Below, one piece after another: positions 62,438 through 64,000 of a stretch of DNA of 64,000 nucleotides. The translations under genes were made by a program, and so were the position numbers. Every line of letters starts with the position of its first letter. The stretch's first letter is position 1. The notes under the pieces are model-generated. The model saw only the letters and a program-made list of their open reading frames with translations. It did not search any database and had not been told where the DNA came from. The stretch is from an uncultured Erythrobacter sp. (lineage in GTDB: Bacteria; Pseudomonadota; Alphaproteobacteria; Sphingomonadales; Sphingomonadaceae), in the NCBI GenBank assembly GCA_947503155.1, contig CANNCL010000003.1, forward strand, positions 496,001 to 560,000, given 5' to 3'.

Positions 62438-63986
62438 ATCGGATGGTTCTGAATCGCAGAGGGGCGCATCCGGTCTAGAAACACAGCCCACCGTCCTCAT
62501 CGCTGAAACAGCGCATGGCCCGCGCATCGAAGCGGCGAATGATGCGGCGCGCGAGGCCGGTGCGCGGCCGGGAATGATGCTGGCTGATGCGCGCACACTA
62601 TGTCCGCAAATACAGACCGCCCCGGCGGACCCGGCGGGCGATCTTGCCTTTCTGGAAAAGCTGGCCGTGTGGGCGCAGCGTTGGGGCCCGTGGAGTGCGC
62701 TTGATCGGCCTGATGGCTTGCTTGTCGATGTCACAGGCGCCGCGCATCTGTTTGGCGGAGAAACGCGGTTGCTGACGGATGTTGAGGCTAATTTTGCAAA
62801 GCGCAGCTTAGCGATGCGCGCAGCCATTGCTCCCACAGCAGGGGCGGCATGGGCACTGGCGCATTATGGCCCGGCGAAGGCGATTTTGGGGACGCAGGAG
62901 GACGCTATGCGCCGCCTTTCTGATCTCCCGGTGGCGGCGCTGCGGCTTGATGGTGATGTCCTGACTGTCCTGCGCCGATTGGGTCTTAAGAAACTGGGCG
63001 ATCTTTCAGACATCACCCAAGGCGCGGCGAGCCGATCTGAGGCCGCCGCCCGAGATGCGCTCCACCGCCGGTTTCGCAATCGCAAATCCCCATCTGCCAA
63101 TCCGCTAATCCGGCTTGATCAATTGCTTGGCCGCGTGCCTGAGCCTTTGTTGCCGGTTGTGCAGCAGCGCTTGCCGCTGGTGCAGCGCCGCCTGATGGAA
63201 CCGCTGCGCCATCGCTCTCTGCTTGACCGGGTTCTGAGCGATCTGGCGGAGGATATGGCGCGTGAATTGGAAGGGCGGGGCGAGGGTGCGCGGCGGCTCG
63301 AACTCGGCCTGTGGCGAGTCGATGGCGAGGTGATCGTGCGGCGGCTTGAACTGGCGGCGGCGACGCGCGAACCGGCGCATATTACGCGGCTGTTTGCTGA
63401 TAAGCTTGAGAATATTGAAGCCGGTTTCGGGATTGAGACCATACGGCTGCGCGCCAGTTGGGCTGAACCGCTCCACTCTGCTCAGTGCGATATTGAGGAG
63501 AGTGCGCAGCGGCGGGGCACTTCGCTTTCCGCGTGTATCGACCGGCTGACGGTGCGGCTTGGCCCGAATGCGGTGCGCCGTCCTGTGCCCCATGCCAGCC
63601 ACTTGCCGGAACGCTCACAGCGTTGGAGAGGTCCGCTTGAACCAGACGGGCTTGAGCATGAACCCGCCTCGCAAGGCGCATTAGAGCTTTACGCGAAACC
63701 ACTGAAATTGCTCGATGAACCTGAAAGGATCGCGGTTCTCTATGCCTCTCCCGATGGCTATCCGCAGCGCTTTCGTTGGCGCGGGAATGTCCATGAAGTC
63801 ACTCGCGTAGAAGGGCCTGAACGCATTGCCCCGGAATGGTGGCGGGCAAAATCCACAGCGCGTCTGCGCGATTATTACCGGATCGAAGATGCACAGGGGC
63901 GGCGCTATTGGATATATCGCTGCGGCATTGCCGGGGACGGGCGCGGCGGGACGCCCGATTGGTTTTTGCAGGGTTTGCTTGCGTGA
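62307..63986 (+). CDS. imuB: Y-family polymerase-like SOS mutasome protein ImuB
   Basis: 559 residues. After about 20 residues the ImuB opening RILAIWCARLSVDRWR appears, then a UmuC/DinB-like palm (VLIAETAHGPRIEAANDAAREAGARPGMML). The catalytic acidic residues of active Y-family polymerases are lost, as in ImuB. A little-finger region and the C-terminal AEWWRAK/RDYYRIEDAQGRRYWIYR motif of ImuB close the protein. It bridges the beta clamp, ImuA and DnaE2. The stop overlaps the next start as GTGA. Confidence 0.94.
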   Translation: MTKDASAQTILSGRPNPQNSARRILAIWCARLSVDRWRLSLGRESDGSESQRGASGLETQPTVLIAETAHGPRIEAANDAAREAGARPGMMLADARTLCPQIQTAPADPAGDLAFLEKLAVWAQRWGPWSALDRPDGLLVDVTGAAHLFGGETRLLTDVEANFAKRSLAMRAAIAPTAGAAWALAHYGPAKAILGTQEDAMRRLSDLPVAALRLDGDVLTVLRRLGLKKLGDLSDITQGAASRSEAAARDALHRRFRNRKSPSANPLIRLDQLLGRVPEPLLPVVQQRLPLVQRRLMEPLRHRSLLDRVLSDLAEDMARELEGRGEGARRLELGLWRVDGEVIVRRLELAAATREPAHITRLFADKLENIEAGFGIETIRLRASWAEPLHSAQCDIEESAQRRGTSLSACIDRLTVRLGPNAVRRPVPHASHLPERSQRWRGPLEPDGLEHEPASQGALELYAKPLKLLDEPERIAVLYASPDGYPQRFRWRGNVHEVTRVEGPERIAPEWWRAKSTARLRDYYRIEDAQGRRYWIYRCGIAGDGRGGTPDWFLQGLLA

Positions 63987-64000
63987 CCGCCCTCCCGCGC
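63983..64000 (+). CDS. dnaE2: Probable dnaE2 start, cut by the window edge
   Basis: A GTG overlapping the imuB TGA opens a frame of six codons to the window edge. In imuA-imuB-dnaE2 operons the error-prone polymerase DnaE2 starts exactly here, so this is a positional inference. Confidence 0.5.

Overview
The window looks like chromosomal DNA of an aerobic alphaproteobacterium of the order Sphingomonadales, most likely Erythrobacteraceae. This rests on protein character, gene order (tkt-gap-pgk-fba; ccoNOQP-GHIS; zapA next to 5-formyl-THF cyclo-ligase; imuA-imuB-dnaE2), SOS boxes of the GAACN7GAAC type and G+C-rich coding sequence. No database search was run. Coding density is high. I see no prophage, insertion sequence, CRISPR array or toxin-antitoxin island.

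Layout. 1-2.1 kb: a phytanoyl-CoA-dioxygenase-like gene cut by the left edge, a DUF2189 membrane protein and an OmpW-like porin. 2.2-11.2 kb: a Crp/Fnr regulator with perfect FNR boxes, then a complete cbb3 oxidase locus (ccoN-O-Q-P-G-H-I-S) ending in a tiny cysteine-rich exported protein. 11.4-13.7 kb: an Lrp-type regulator divergent from an indoleamine 2,3-dioxygenase, plus an unknown gene. 13.7-19.7 kb: mfd, sdhE and recG. 19.7-26.5 kb: a membrane protein, LMW phosphatase, DUF885 peptidase-like protein, COQ8-type kinase, Pmp3-like peptide, SDR and thymidylate synthase. 26.6-30.3 kb: E1alpha, E1beta and E2 of a branched-chain 2-oxoacid dehydrogenase, then tRNA-Asp. 30.5-32.8 kb: DUF2842, 5-FCL, a tandem repeat array, a candidate 6S RNA, zapA and a small coiled-coil gene. 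33.1-40.8 kb: central carbon genes tkt-gap-pgk-fba with three accessory genes inserted, then thiE. 40.8-47.9 kb: exported protein, efp, inositol-phosphatase-like protein, tRNA-Leu with a second repeat array, Zn-alcohol dehydrogenase, SLC13 transporter and M20 amidohydrolase. 47.9-51.4 kb: long-type isocitrate lyase divergent from a ScfR/RamB-like regulator. 51.6-58 kb: an exopolysaccharide glycosyltransferase with a PrsK/PrsR sigma-54 two-component system and a TPR lipoprotein. 58-61.5 kb: SBF-like symporter, panB and an SNF transporter. 61.5-64 kb: the SOS mutasome imuA-imuB and the first codons of a probable dnaE2.

How the genes fit. The FNR-type regulator probably switches on the high-affinity cbb3 oxidase and possibly ompW at low oxygen. 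Isocitrate lyase with its acyl-CoA-type regulator, the branched-chain dehydrogenase and the gluconeogenic cluster suggest growth on amino acids and fatty acids. The EPS/Prs module points to regulated surface polysaccharide.

Most unusual features: two tandem repeat arrays directly 3' of stable-RNA genes that share an exact 23-bp core in the same orientation relative to the RNA; in-frame 36-bp duplications of the isocitrate lyase C-terminus, each carrying its own stop; and short tandem repeats in the leaders of two genes. I did not find a clear new multi-gene defence or metabolic system. Start codons were chosen by eye from ribosome-binding sites, overlaps and family alignment knowledge.
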